Shown in pieces: positions 1-6,730 of a stretch of DNA of 31,966 nucleotides. Made by a program: the position numbers and the translations under genes. The number at the start of each line of letters is the position of its first letter. Positions within the stretch are counted from its first letter, which is position 1. The stretch lies in contig JAEWWW010000096.1 in NCBI GenBank assembly GCA_023396215.1, positions 1-31,966 of the forward strand. The letters are read 5' to 3'. Below the pieces are notes generated by a model. The model did not search any database and was not told the origin of the DNA. It worked only from the letters and a program-made list of their open reading frames with translations. The DNA is from Bacillota bacterium (lineage in GTDB: Bacteria > Bacillota > Clostridia > Oscillospirales > Ruminococcaceae).

Positions 1-30
1 GGGGTGGCGCTTTTGGCTGTCATAGCTGCA

Positions 31-1098
31 TTAAACGGTTTCCAGCTTGCGGGTCACCGCGTCGCCCACCTGCCCGGTGCTGGCGCTGCCGCCCATATCC
101 GGGGTGAGCGCCGCCCGCTCCAGCAGCACCGCCTCGATGGCGGCGATGACCTTGGCGCTCCACTGCTCGTGGCCGAAGAAATCCAGCAGCTGGCTTGCCG
201 ACCAGACGGCTGCCAGCGGGTTGGCAATACCCTGCCCGGCGATATCGGGCGCGGAGCCGTGGACAGGCTCGAACATCGAGGGAAACTGGCGCTCGGGGTT
301 GAGGTTGGCCCCGGCGGCAAGGCCCATGCCGCCTGCGATGGCGGCCCCAAGGTCGGTTAAGATGTCGCCAAAGAGGTTGGAGGTCACCACAATCTGAAAG
401 CGCTGGGGCTTGGTGACCATCAGCATGCTGGCTGCGTCCACCAGATAGCTGGCGGTGGGTACGTCGGGGTATTCACGGGCAAGCTCCTGAAAAATCTGGT
501 CCCAAAACACCATCGAGTAGTTCAGGGCGTTGGCCTTGCTGACGCTGGTCAGCGTCTTTTTTTCTTTGCGGGCAAGCTCAAAGGCGTAGCGCATCACCCG
601 CTCGCAGCCGTGGCGCGAAAAAACGCCGTTTTGTATGACCGTTTCGCGCGGGGTGTTTTTATAGAGCCAGCTGCCGCTGCCGGCATACTCGCCCTCGGTG
701 TTTTCGCGGATAAACACCATGTCGATATTCTCGCTCTTGGCGTTTTTGAGGGGGCACTGCGCCCCGCGTAGCAGCTTGACCGGGCGCAGGTTGACATACT
801 GGTCAAACTCCTTGCGGATGGCCAGCAGCAGGTCCCACAGCGAAACGTGGTCGGGCACGCCGGGGAAGCCCACCGCGCCCAGATAGATGGCGTCATACTG
901 CCTGAGCTGCTCGATGCCGTCCTCGGCCATCATCCGCCCATGCTCAAGGTAGTATTCGCACCCCCAGGGGAAGTGGGTAAACTCAAACCCAAAGCTGCCG
1001 TCCAGCTCTGCCACCCGCTCCAGCACCTTAATGCCCTGTGCAATCACCTCGGGGCCGATGCCGTCGCCGGCGACGACCGCTATCCTATACTTTTTCAT
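31..1098 (-). CDS. Tartrate dehydrogenase / D-malate dehydrogenase (decarboxylating) family
   Basis: This 355-residue protein belongs to the isocitrate/isopropylmalate dehydrogenase superfamily and is closest by eye to the tartrate/D-malate branch (TtuC/DmlA). Those enzymes oxidise and often decarboxylate D-malate, tartrate or 3-isopropylmalate using NAD and a divalent metal. Visible motifs are the N-terminal AGDGIGPEV, RENTEGEY (131-138) for substrate, a catalytic Lys in SKAN (188), metal aspartates at 221, 245 and 249 (NLFGDILTD), and the EPVHGSAPDIAGQGIANP block (277-294). An upstream in-frame ATG would add nine residues, but the start at 1098 is preferred because AGGA lies just before it and the protein then begins with the family's MKKYRIAVVAGDG. 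No leu genes are nearby, which argues against LeuB. The gene is divergent from a deoR gene and its leader holds operator-like repeats. Family is sure; exact substrate is not. Confidence 0.88.
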   Translation of the reverse strand: MKKYRIAVVAGDGIGPEVIAQGIKVLERVAELDGSFGFEFTHFPWGCEYYLEHGRMMAEDGIEQLRQYDAIYLGAVGFPGVPDHVSLWDLLLAIRKEFDQYVNLRPVKLLRGAQCPLKNAKSENIDMVFIRENTEGEYAGSGSWLYKNTPRETVIQNGVFSRHGCERVMRYAFELARKEKKTLTSVSKANALNYSMVFWDQIFQELAREYPDVPTASYLVDAASMLMVTKPQRFQIVVTSNLFGDILTDLGAAIAGGMGLAAGANLNPERQFPSMFEPVHGSAPDIAGQGIANPLAAVWSASQLLDFFGHEQWSAKVIAAIEAVLLERAALTPDMGGSASTGQVGDAVTRKLETV

Positions 1099-1220
1099 AG
1101 AGGGGTTCCTTTCTGCTTGCGCCACAGTTTCTGCGGCTTATTTTTTCGGTTGCATTATCATAGCCCGCCTCCGGCATTACCGGGGGGGAGGCTTCGTCGT
1201 ACAAAAAATAGCTGCCCGTA

Positions 1221-1250
1221 AGTTTCGTTTATTATCGTTTAATATCGTTT
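1221..1250 (+). promoter_or_regulatory. Three tandem 10-bp operator-like repeats (ATCGTTT type)
   Basis: Three consecutive 10-bp units end in TTCGTTT, ATCGTTT and ATCGTTT, in exact 10-bp phase, so all present the same DNA face. DeoR-family regulators are known to bind repeats with a TTTCGTTT-like core. The units lie just downstream of the probable minus-strand promoter of the dehydrogenase gene, where a bound protein could block elongation. Binding by the adjacent DeoR protein is inferred. Confidence 0.6.
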
Positions 1251-1271
1251 TTAACCGATAAAACCACTATT

Positions 1272-1300
1272 AATATAGCAAACCGGATAAAAAATGTCCA
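1272..1300 (-). promoter_or_regulatory. Probable promoter of the tartrate-type dehydrogenase gene
   Basis: Read on the minus strand, TGGACA (1300-1295) and TATATT (1277-1272) are separated by 17 bases. Transcription would begin near 1265 and run through the three repeats at 1221-1250 before the gene start at 1098. Confidence 0.45.
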
Positions 1301-1370
1301 TAGATTTCATAATTTTTAAATTAGTGGGGTTATTCAAATGGTTTTTTGCGCGGAAATAAAAATTTACAAA

Positions 1371-1390
1371 ACAAAACGATACAAAACGAT
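1371..1390 (-). promoter_or_regulatory. Two tandem 10-bp operator-like repeats (AAACGAT type)
   Basis: Two identical 10-bp units, ACAAAACGAT twice, carry the reverse complement of the ATCGTTT core found at 1221-1250. They touch the probable -35 of the deoR gene. The two clusters therefore face each other across about 120 bases, which would suit looping or independent control of both promoters by one regulator. Confidence 0.6.
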
Positions 1391-1418
1391 TGCGCGCCCT
1401 TAAATTATATGTTATCTT
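1390..1418 (+). promoter_or_regulatory. Probable promoter of the deoR-gap-pgk genes
   Basis: TTGCGC (1390-1395) and TATCTT (1413-1418) are spaced by 17 bases. The -35 directly abuts the second AAACGAT repeat, so a regulator bound there would compete with RNA polymerase. Confidence 0.4.
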
Positions 1419-1477
1419 AATAGCAAGAAACGGCGGCGGGCAGGCCGCCTATCAACCGTACATAGGGGGTTGTCCTG

Positions 1478-2248
1478 ATGCTTCCTCTCAACAGCCGTCA
1501 GGCAAAAATATTAAAAATTGTGCAGGCGCAGGAATCGGTTTCGGTCACCGAACTGGTGGATTTGCTTTCGGTTTCGCCCGCCACCATCCGCAAGGATCTG
1601 GTGCTGCTGCAGGGGATGAACCTTGTGCAGCGCACCCACGGCGAGGCGCATATGCTGCCCAACTCCAGCATTGTGCCGATTGAGCACCGCAGCGCGCAGG
1701 ATATCGAGGCCAAAAAAGCGATTGCAAGGGTCGCGTTTTCGCTGATCAATGAGGGCGACTCTATTATTTTGGACGCGGGCAGCACCGCGCTGGAGCTTGC
1801 CAAGATGCTGGTGGAGGTGCGGGGGCTGACCATCGTGACCAACTCGCTGCCGGTTGCCACCGTGCTGGCCAACAGCAAATCCAGCATCCTGATGCCCGGC
1901 GGCATGCTGCTGGGGGAAACCCTCTCCACCCAGGGGCCGGATACCGACCGCTACCTTGGGGGGCTGGATGTGGATATTGCCTTTATCGCCGCCAGCGGCG
2001 TGCGGGCCAATGTGGGGCTCACCTCGCAAAACCCCTTGGAGCACCGCGTGAAGCAGGCGATGATGAAGGCCGCCCGGCATGTTTGCGCCGTGGTGGATTC
2101 CTCAAAGTTTGCAAAAAGCGGCGTGCATCTGTTTGGGCGGTTTGAGGAGTTTGACACCATCATCACCGAAACCGGCGTGCCCGAAGCGACCCTCAGCCGC
2201 CTTGCCGAGGAGGGTACGGTGCGCTGGCTGGTGGCCGACAGGCTCTAG
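1478..2248 (+). CDS. DeoR/GlpR-family transcriptional regulator
   Basis: This 256-residue protein has the usual DeoR-family length and two-domain plan. Residues 1-57 form the winged helix-turn-helix (NSRQAKILKIVQ, then SVSPATIRKDLVLL and a QRTHGEA wing). Residues 70-240 form the sugar-phosphate sensor, with DSIILDAGSTALELA, IVTNSLPVA, DIAFIAASGV and a VVDSSKF signature. Family members sense phosphorylated sugars or related intermediates and usually repress neighbouring catabolic genes and themselves. An AGGGGG ribosome site precedes the ATG. It is followed 86 bases later by the GAPDH homologue and is divergent from the tartrate-type dehydrogenase. Two clusters of repeats upstream are its likely operators. 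The ligand is unknown; a phosphorylated C3-C4 hydroxy acid or aldehyde is a guess from the neighbours. Confidence 0.92.
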   Translation: MLPLNSRQAKILKIVQAQESVSVTELVDLLSVSPATIRKDLVLLQGMNLVQRTHGEAHMLPNSSIVPIEHRSAQDIEAKKAIARVAFSLINEGDSIILDAGSTALELAKMLVEVRGLTIVTNSLPVATVLANSKSSILMPGGMLLGETLSTQGPDTDRYLGGLDVDIAFIAASGVRANVGLTSQNPLEHRVKQAMMKAARHVCAVVDSSKFAKSGVHLFGRFEEFDTIITETGVPEATLSRLAEEGTVRWLVADRL

Positions 2249-2334
2249 CCCGCATACCAAGCGGGTGGCCGCGGCTTTTGGTTTTTGCGTGATTTGTTCA
2301 TTCTGTCATTTCATTGATACAAAGGAGGAAGCTC

Positions 2335-3363
2335 ATGAAAAAGATTCGTGTTGGCGTGGCCGGTTATGGGGTCATCGGGCAGCGGCTTGCCGATGGCGTC
2401 GCCCTGCAGGAGGATATGGAGCTGGTGGGTGTGGCCGACCTTTCGCCCACCCTGTCGATTCGCGCTTTGCAGGAAAAGGGGATGCCCTACGACCTTTATC
2501 TGGTGGAGGGGGCGGACAAAGCTGCCTTTGACGCGCTGGATATCCCGGTTGCCGGCAGCGTTGAGGACCTGATTGGTAAGGTGGACGTGATGCTGGATTC
2601 CTCCCCCGGCGGCGTTGGGGTGAAGAACAAAGCCCTGTACGAAGCCAAGGGCGTGAAGGCGGTGTTTCAGGGCGGCGAGAAAAACTCGGTTGCCGACGTC
2701 TTTTTTCATGGGTATGCCAACTATGAAGCTGGGGTGGATGCAGACTACCTCAAGCTCACAAGCTGCAACACCACCGGGCTTATCCGTGCGGTGGACTGCC
2801 TCGACCACGCCTGTGGTGGGGTGGAACGGGTTGCCATCACCATCATCCGCCGGGTTGCCGACCCGGGCGACTACCACCGGGGCCTGACCAACGCCCTGCA
2901 GATGGACAAAGCCCCCAGCCATCAGGCGGTGGATTTGATGACCATCATGCCCCATGTGGAGGCCACCGGCATTCTGGTACATACCCCGGTGACCCATGGG
3001 CATATCATCACCGTTCTGGCCAGCGGCAAGGAGAAAATTACCAAAGAGATGGCACTGGCGGCCTTTAAGAGCCACCCCCGCATCCGTGTGGTGCGCCTGC
3101 AGGACGGCTTTTTGGGCAACGCCTCCTTCTTCCGCTATGCCCGGGATTTGGGCAAGCCCCGGGGCGACTTGTACGAAATTGGCCTCTGGGAGGACAGCAT
3201 CGTAGAAAGCGGCGACGACATCATGTTTGCCATCAACATCCCGCAGGAGAGCGTCACCATACCCGAAACGCTGGACGCCGTGCGTGCGGCGACCGGTATG
3301 CAGCGCACCCGGGAGGAAGGCACCGCCGCCACCAACAAATATCTGGGGATTGCCCTGCGCTGA
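2335..3363 (+). CDS. Archaeal-type (type II) glyceraldehyde-3-phosphate dehydrogenase homologue
   Basis: The 342-residue protein matches the archaeal type II GAPDH family, which oxidises glyceraldehyde 3-phosphate to 1,3-bisphosphoglycerate with NAD(P) and phosphate; bacterial glycolytic GAPDH is a different type. Visible are the GYGVIGQRLADGV dinucleotide loop (10-22), FQGGEKNSVADVFF (111-124), the catalytic Cys144 in SCNTTGL, IIRRVADP (170-177), histidines 221/223 in the THGH segment, and ARDLGKPRGDLYEIGLWE. The usual SHHGPDV-like segment reads SHQAVDL (195-201), so the active site may differ. The ATG at 2335 is chosen because AAAGGAGG sits seven bases ahead; an earlier in-frame ATG at 2314 lacks this. 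It lies between deoR and an archaeal-type kinase. Substrate could be glyceraldehyde 3-phosphate or another aldose phosphate. Confidence 0.85.
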   Translation: MKKIRVGVAGYGVIGQRLADGVALQEDMELVGVADLSPTLSIRALQEKGMPYDLYLVEGADKAAFDALDIPVAGSVEDLIGKVDVMLDSSPGGVGVKNKALYEAKGVKAVFQGGEKNSVADVFFHGYANYEAGVDADYLKLTSCNTTGLIRAVDCLDHACGGVERVAITIIRRVADPGDYHRGLTNALQMDKAPSHQAVDLMTIMPHVEATGILVHTPVTHGHIITVLASGKEKITKEMALAAFKSHPRIRVVRLQDGFLGNASFFRYARDLGKPRGDLYEIGLWEDSIVESGDDIMFAINIPQESVTIPETLDAVRAATGMQRTREEGTAATNKYLGIALR

Positions 3364-3397
3364 CAGGGATACTATGAAACGGTTGTATTTCGCCGGA

Positions 3398-3427
3398 CAG
3401 GGGCAGGCCTTCTTTGGCCTGCCCCTG
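3398..3427. other. Perfect 12-bp hairpin between gap-like and pgk-like genes
   Basis: The arms 3398-3409 and 3416-3427 are perfectly complementary with a six-base loop. No T-run follows, so a simple terminator is unlikely. It sits in the 96-base gap between two genes expected to be cotranscribed, where it could stabilise or segment the mRNA, or act as a partial attenuator. Confidence 0.6.
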
Positions 3428-3459
3428 CCTGCAAGCAAACAGAAAAGAGGGTTGATTGT

Positions 3460-4731
3460 ATGCGTTTTGGAATTTGTACCCTTGACGACCTTTCGGTGGA
3501 GGGTAAAAGGGTGCTTTTGCGGGTGGACATCAACCAGCCGGTAGACCGCCGGACCGGCCGGTTAAAGGATATCTCGCGCATCGAAGCCTGTGTGCCCACC
3601 ATCCGGGAGCTATCCCAAAAGGGCGCCCGCACCGTTCTGCTGGCCCATCAGGGCAGCGATATTGAATATAAGAACTATTACACCACCCGCCCCCACGCCG
3701 AGGTGCTCGGCAGGCTGCTGGGTACCGAGGTGCAGTTTATCGAGGATGTCTGCGGCCCTGCCGCGCTGGAAAAAATCGCGGCGCTGCAGCCGGGGGAGAT
3801 TTTGCTGCTGGATAACGTGCGCTTTTTGGCCGAAGAGCAGACCCTGTTTGAACTGAAGCTGCGGCTTTCCCACGAAGAGCAGGCACAAACGCTGCTGGTG
3901 AGAAAGCTGGCCCCGCTGGCCGACTGCTATGTCTGCGACGCCTTTGCCGCCGCCCACCGTGACCAGCCCTCGCTCTGCGGCTTTGAGCAGCTGCTGCCCA
4001 GCGCCATGGGCAGATTGTTTGAAGAGGAGTTTTGCGCCGTATCGGCCCTGATGGAGGCCCCCAAACGGCCCTGCGTCTTTGTTTTGGGGGGCGCCAAGAT
4101 AGCCGACGCCTTTATGATGATGGAAACGGTGCTGAAATCCGGCAGCGCCGACCGCATCCTTACCGGGGGGCTGGTGGCAAACATCCTGCTGTGGGCCAAG
4201 GGGGAGGATATCGGCGGGGCCTCCCGCATCTTTATCAGGGAGCAAAACTATGAGCATTTTGTCCAGACCGCGGCGGGGCTGCTGGCCGCATATGCGGATA
4301 AAATCCTGCTGCCGAGCGACCTTGCCGCCTCGCGGGACGGCAAGCGGGTGACCTACCCCGTCGGCAGCCTGCCCAACGAGCTGCCCCTTGTGGATATCGG
4401 CGAAGCGACCGCGGCAAGCTACCGGGCAGAGATACAGAATGCCGGAACGATTTTTGTCAACGGCCCTATGGGGGTGTTTGAAAACCCCGAGAGCGAGCAC
4501 GGCACCAAAAGTGTTTGGGAGGCGCTGGCCTCTGCGCCGGGCTATACCATGGTGGGCGGCGGCGACAGCATTACCGCCACCAACAAGTATGGCTACGCCT
4601 CTGCCATCGACTATATCTGCACCGCGGGCGGCGCTTTAATCCGGTTTTTGACCGGCGAAGAGCTGCCTGTTGTAAAGGCCCTGCGGGGTGCCGCCAAGCG
4701 CTTTGTCGCGGGGCAGGCTGCGCAGCAATAA
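3460..4731 (+). CDS. Archaeal-type phosphoglycerate kinase homologue with altered substrate site
   Basis: This 423-residue protein follows the archaeal form of phosphoglycerate kinase, which transfers phosphate from 1,3-bisphosphoglycerate to ADP. Matches include RVDINQPVD (21-29), LAHQG (61-65), DNVRF (118-122), DAFAAAHRDQPSL (160-172), PCVFVLGGAK (204-213), NGPMGVFE (334-341) and GGGDS (366-370). Known phosphoglycerate ligands Asp23, Asn25, Arg40, His63, Arg121 and Arg167 are present. However, the usual HxGR(P) arginine is Ser66, and the following loop (DIEYKNYYTT) differs from the normal GRPG-type loop. This could mean a changed substrate. A stem-loop terminator follows. The AGAGGG ribosome site and the conserved FGICTLDDL start fix the ATG at 3460. 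Together with the GAPDH homologue it would make ATP by substrate-level phosphorylation. Confidence 0.85.
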   Translation: MRFGICTLDDLSVEGKRVLLRVDINQPVDRRTGRLKDISRIEACVPTIRELSQKGARTVLLAHQGSDIEYKNYYTTRPHAEVLGRLLGTEVQFIEDVCGPAALEKIAALQPGEILLLDNVRFLAEEQTLFELKLRLSHEEQAQTLLVRKLAPLADCYVCDAFAAAHRDQPSLCGFEQLLPSAMGRLFEEEFCAVSALMEAPKRPCVFVLGGAKIADAFMMMETVLKSGSADRILTGGLVANILLWAKGEDIGGASRIFIREQNYEHFVQTAAGLLAAYADKILLPSDLAASRDGKRVTYPVGSLPNELPLVDIGEATAASYRAEIQNAGTIFVNGPMGVFENPESEHGTKSVWEALASAPGYTMVGGGDSITATNKYGYASAIDYICTAGGALIRFLTGEELPVVKALRGAAKRFVAGQAAQQ

Positions 4732-4758
4732 TGCCCCGGCAACCCCGATTGCCATATC

Positions 4759-4782
4759 AAAAGCCCGCTTCGGCGGGCTTTT
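4759..4782 (+). terminator. Terminator after the pgk-like gene
   Basis: A perfect 10-bp stem (AAAAGCCCGC, 4759-4768) with a TTCG loop closes at 4773-4782 and ends in TTTT. It lies 28 bases after the kinase stop codon and likely ends the deoR-gap-pgk transcript. Confidence 0.85.
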
Positions 4783-4874
4783 GGCATTCCCGGTTTGCAA
4801 AGGCGGCAGCCTTTCTCGCTTGGCGCCGCTTTGCGCAGGATGAAGCTGGGCCGATGCGTTTCACAGCACACAAC

Positions 4875-4909
4875 AAACGCCGCACACCTTTTTAGGGTGT
4901 GCGGCGTTT
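4875..4909. terminator. Bidirectional stem-loop between convergent genes
   Basis: Arms 4875-4888 and 4896-4909 are 14-bp perfect complements with A-rich and T-rich bases at their outer ends. It lies between the pgk-like gene and the convergent regulator, and probably ends the minus-strand transcript of the latter. Confidence 0.75.
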
Positions 4910-4944
4910 TGCGCGCTGCCGGGCTCTTGCCCCGAGCCGCAGGG

Positions 4945-6357
4945 TTATCGGTTGTGGTCAAGGCCGGTGTTCAGGAGCTCCTCCTGATAAGCGTTCCATA
5001 GATCCTTGGTAAAATCCGCAATGACGCGGTCGCTGGCGCACAGCTCCTTGTCAATCAGGCTGCCCAGGCGTGGGCTGTGAAACACATGGGTTTTTTCCCG
5101 CTGAAAGGTGTCGTCCAGAGTATAAATCAGGCAGAGGCCCTGAGAGACAAGCACGGCGATGTTGGAAAACCCGCTGTCCACAATCTTCAGCTTATCGTAG
5201 TTGCTTTCTGAGAGATACGCATCAAACCTGCGCAGATAATCGACCCGCAGCTCGGGAGGAAAGGGAATGGCCCCAATGAGCGGAACAATGGCCCTGCCTA
5301 GAGAGGAAAAACGGTCCATGGCGGCCATTGATACCACAAAGGTGGTCTGGGTTGATAAAACACGGGTAAATAATTTTGATATGAAGTCGCAGACGAGGGG
5401 GGAGCTCTGGGTGGCCTCCAGCTCCTGCTTGTTCAGCAGATAGCCGATAGACATAAAGTTGTATACACCGTCGACCTTCCGGCTCTGCAGGGCGGTGATA
5501 ATCTGGGGGTTGCTCTCTAAAAACGCAATGGCTTCGCCGGTGCTGTAGCTGGCCTTGGTTGAACCTTTTCGCATCAGAACGTTGTAAAAAACATTCAGGT
5601 AGCTCTTGTGGCAGATGGGCACCAGAAGCGGGGCTCCGTCAATCTGCGTGTTGAAAAGCAGCAGAAACTGCCCCTTCCAAAGCAGAAAATGGCCGCTATC
5701 ATGATTGGACTGATAGAAGTTTAAATCCGCATGCTTTTGAAGGGTGGAAATGAAGTGGAGAAAATCAGTCGCTTCAATACCGTTGGGCCCATTGATAAAA
5801 TCATCGCCGAAATAATAGTTCAGCACGATGTTTTCAGGTTTTTTGTATTCCAGAAACACAAGCCTGTGAAATATTTTGAAATAAACAGGGTCGCGCAAAG
5901 GCAGAGAAGCAAACAGCTCGGCAGGCTCGCAGGGGCAGCTCACAAGCTGATCGGATAAAATGATGCAAAGCTGGTTCAGCACCGGCTTTCTACCCAGATA
6001 ATACAGCCCCCGATCGGTGAAGCTCAGGTTCAGGCTGTTTTCCTCACTGAAGGAGTTATCCAGCGCAAAGGCGATGGCCGAGGACAAAAAGGTTTGCAGC
6101 TCCTCCTGCGATTCAAAGTCATAGATAACCGGGAAAAGGTTTGCGAATTTCAGGTAGCAGCCGGGGGAGTAGATTGCCTCGGCAAAATAATGGGCGGCCT
6201 GCCGGGTAAAGGCCTTGCGCTCCTTCATAAGGGGCACCCTTTTACCGGTCAAAATCTTGCTTAGCCCGCTGGGGGTCATATTCATGCTCAGGGCAAAATC
6301 GGTTTTGGGCTTTTTCGCAACGTCTATAAGCTTCTCTAACAACATACCTATTTTCAT
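4945..6357 (-). CDS. Unrecognised 470-residue protein with helix-turn-helix-like N-terminus
   Basis: I do not recognise this family. The first 45 or so residues look like an XRE-type helix-turn-helix (TDFALSMNMTPSGLSKILTG, then KRVPLMKERK), suggesting DNA binding. The rest is a long mixed alpha/beta region without obvious catalytic motifs, membrane spans or a signal peptide, so it is probably cytosolic and may be a sensor. The ATG at 6357 is preceded by AAGGGGG on the minus strand. The gene is divergent from the large adhesin at 6731 and shares a long AT-rich control region with it, so a role in switching surface-protein expression is plausible but inferred. A TATAAT at 6445-6440 on the minus strand may be its -10. 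It ends at the convergent stem-loop at 4875-4909. Confidence 0.75.
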   Translation of the reverse strand: MKIGMLLEKLIDVAKKPKTDFALSMNMTPSGLSKILTGKRVPLMKERKAFTRQAAHYFAEAIYSPGCYLKFANLFPVIYDFESQEELQTFLSSAIAFALDNSFSEENSLNLSFTDRGLYYLGRKPVLNQLCIILSDQLVSCPCEPAELFASLPLRDPVYFKIFHRLVFLEYKKPENIVLNYYFGDDFINGPNGIEATDFLHFISTLQKHADLNFYQSNHDSGHFLLWKGQFLLLFNTQIDGAPLLVPICHKSYLNVFYNVLMRKGSTKASYSTGEAIAFLESNPQIITALQSRKVDGVYNFMSIGYLLNKQELEATQSSPLVCDFISKLFTRVLSTQTTFVVSMAAMDRFSSLGRAIVPLIGAIPFPPELRVDYLRRFDAYLSESNYDKLKIVDSGFSNIAVLVSQGLCLIYTLDDTFQREKTHVFHSPRLGSLIDKELCASDRVIADFTKDLWNAYQEELLNTGLDHNR

Positions 6358-6730
6358 GTCTTTATACAGGCCCCCTTTGAGTATGTAAGCATGTTTAATT
6401 GATGGTAATTTGAAGCTTGGAGAATAAGGGGTAATCTGGATTATATCATTATTCGATTATTAAATACCATTTTAACATAAATAATCAAGGGCTTGCTTGA
6501 CTTTTAGGGAAAATAAACGACGTATTTTTTCTTTTTAAAAACATTTTACTGGCGCTTCTTTTTTCACTTTTCAAGCAAGAATAAGGCCAATTCTATATAA
6601 TTTATTCTATATAGTATTGATACATAATATTAATTTAAAAAGCTTCTGCAAGATTATAAGGGCTTGGCAGAACGTTTTTCACCTCCCTTTAAAAATATTA
6701 AGGCCAATTGCCTTGCCAGGAGGAATTATA
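6358..6730. promoter_or_regulatory. AT-rich divergent control region of the adhesin locus
   Basis: No gene is seen in these 373 bases. A 9-bp element CTTGCTTGA (6492-6500) recurs inverted at 6571-6579. A direct repeat TTCTATATA occurs at 6591-6599 and 6605-6613. A TATAAT lies at 6596-6601 on the plus strand without a clear -35, and another at 6445-6440 on the minus strand. The adhesin leader would be over 120 bases long. AGGAGG at 6718-6723 is its ribosome site. The repeats are candidate operators for the divergent HTH-like protein. Confidence 0.55.

Larger units (their letters stand above)
1099..1477. promoter_or_regulatory. Divergent AT-rich control region between dehydrogenase and deoR genes
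   Basis: This 379-base region contains no gene. It holds promoters facing both ways and two clusters of operator-like repeats, listed separately. Near 1167-1192 a GC-rich inverted repeat (GCCTCC and GGAGGC) lies in the dehydrogenase leader and could form a hairpin in that transcript. The stretch from about 1200 to 1420 is much more AT-rich than the neighbouring genes. Confidence 0.7.

Noticed and set aside
31..1098. Annotation as 3-isopropylmalate dehydrogenase (leuB)
   Set aside because: No leucine pathway genes are adjacent, and the DHVSLWDLLLAIRKEFDQYVNLRPVK region resembles the tartrate/D-malate branch more than LeuB.
1221..1390. Short phased repeats considered as a CRISPR array or an origin-type iteron set
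   Set aside because: Units are 10 bp with no spacers of uniform size, no cas or rep genes are near, and they lie at a divergent promoter next to a DeoR gene.
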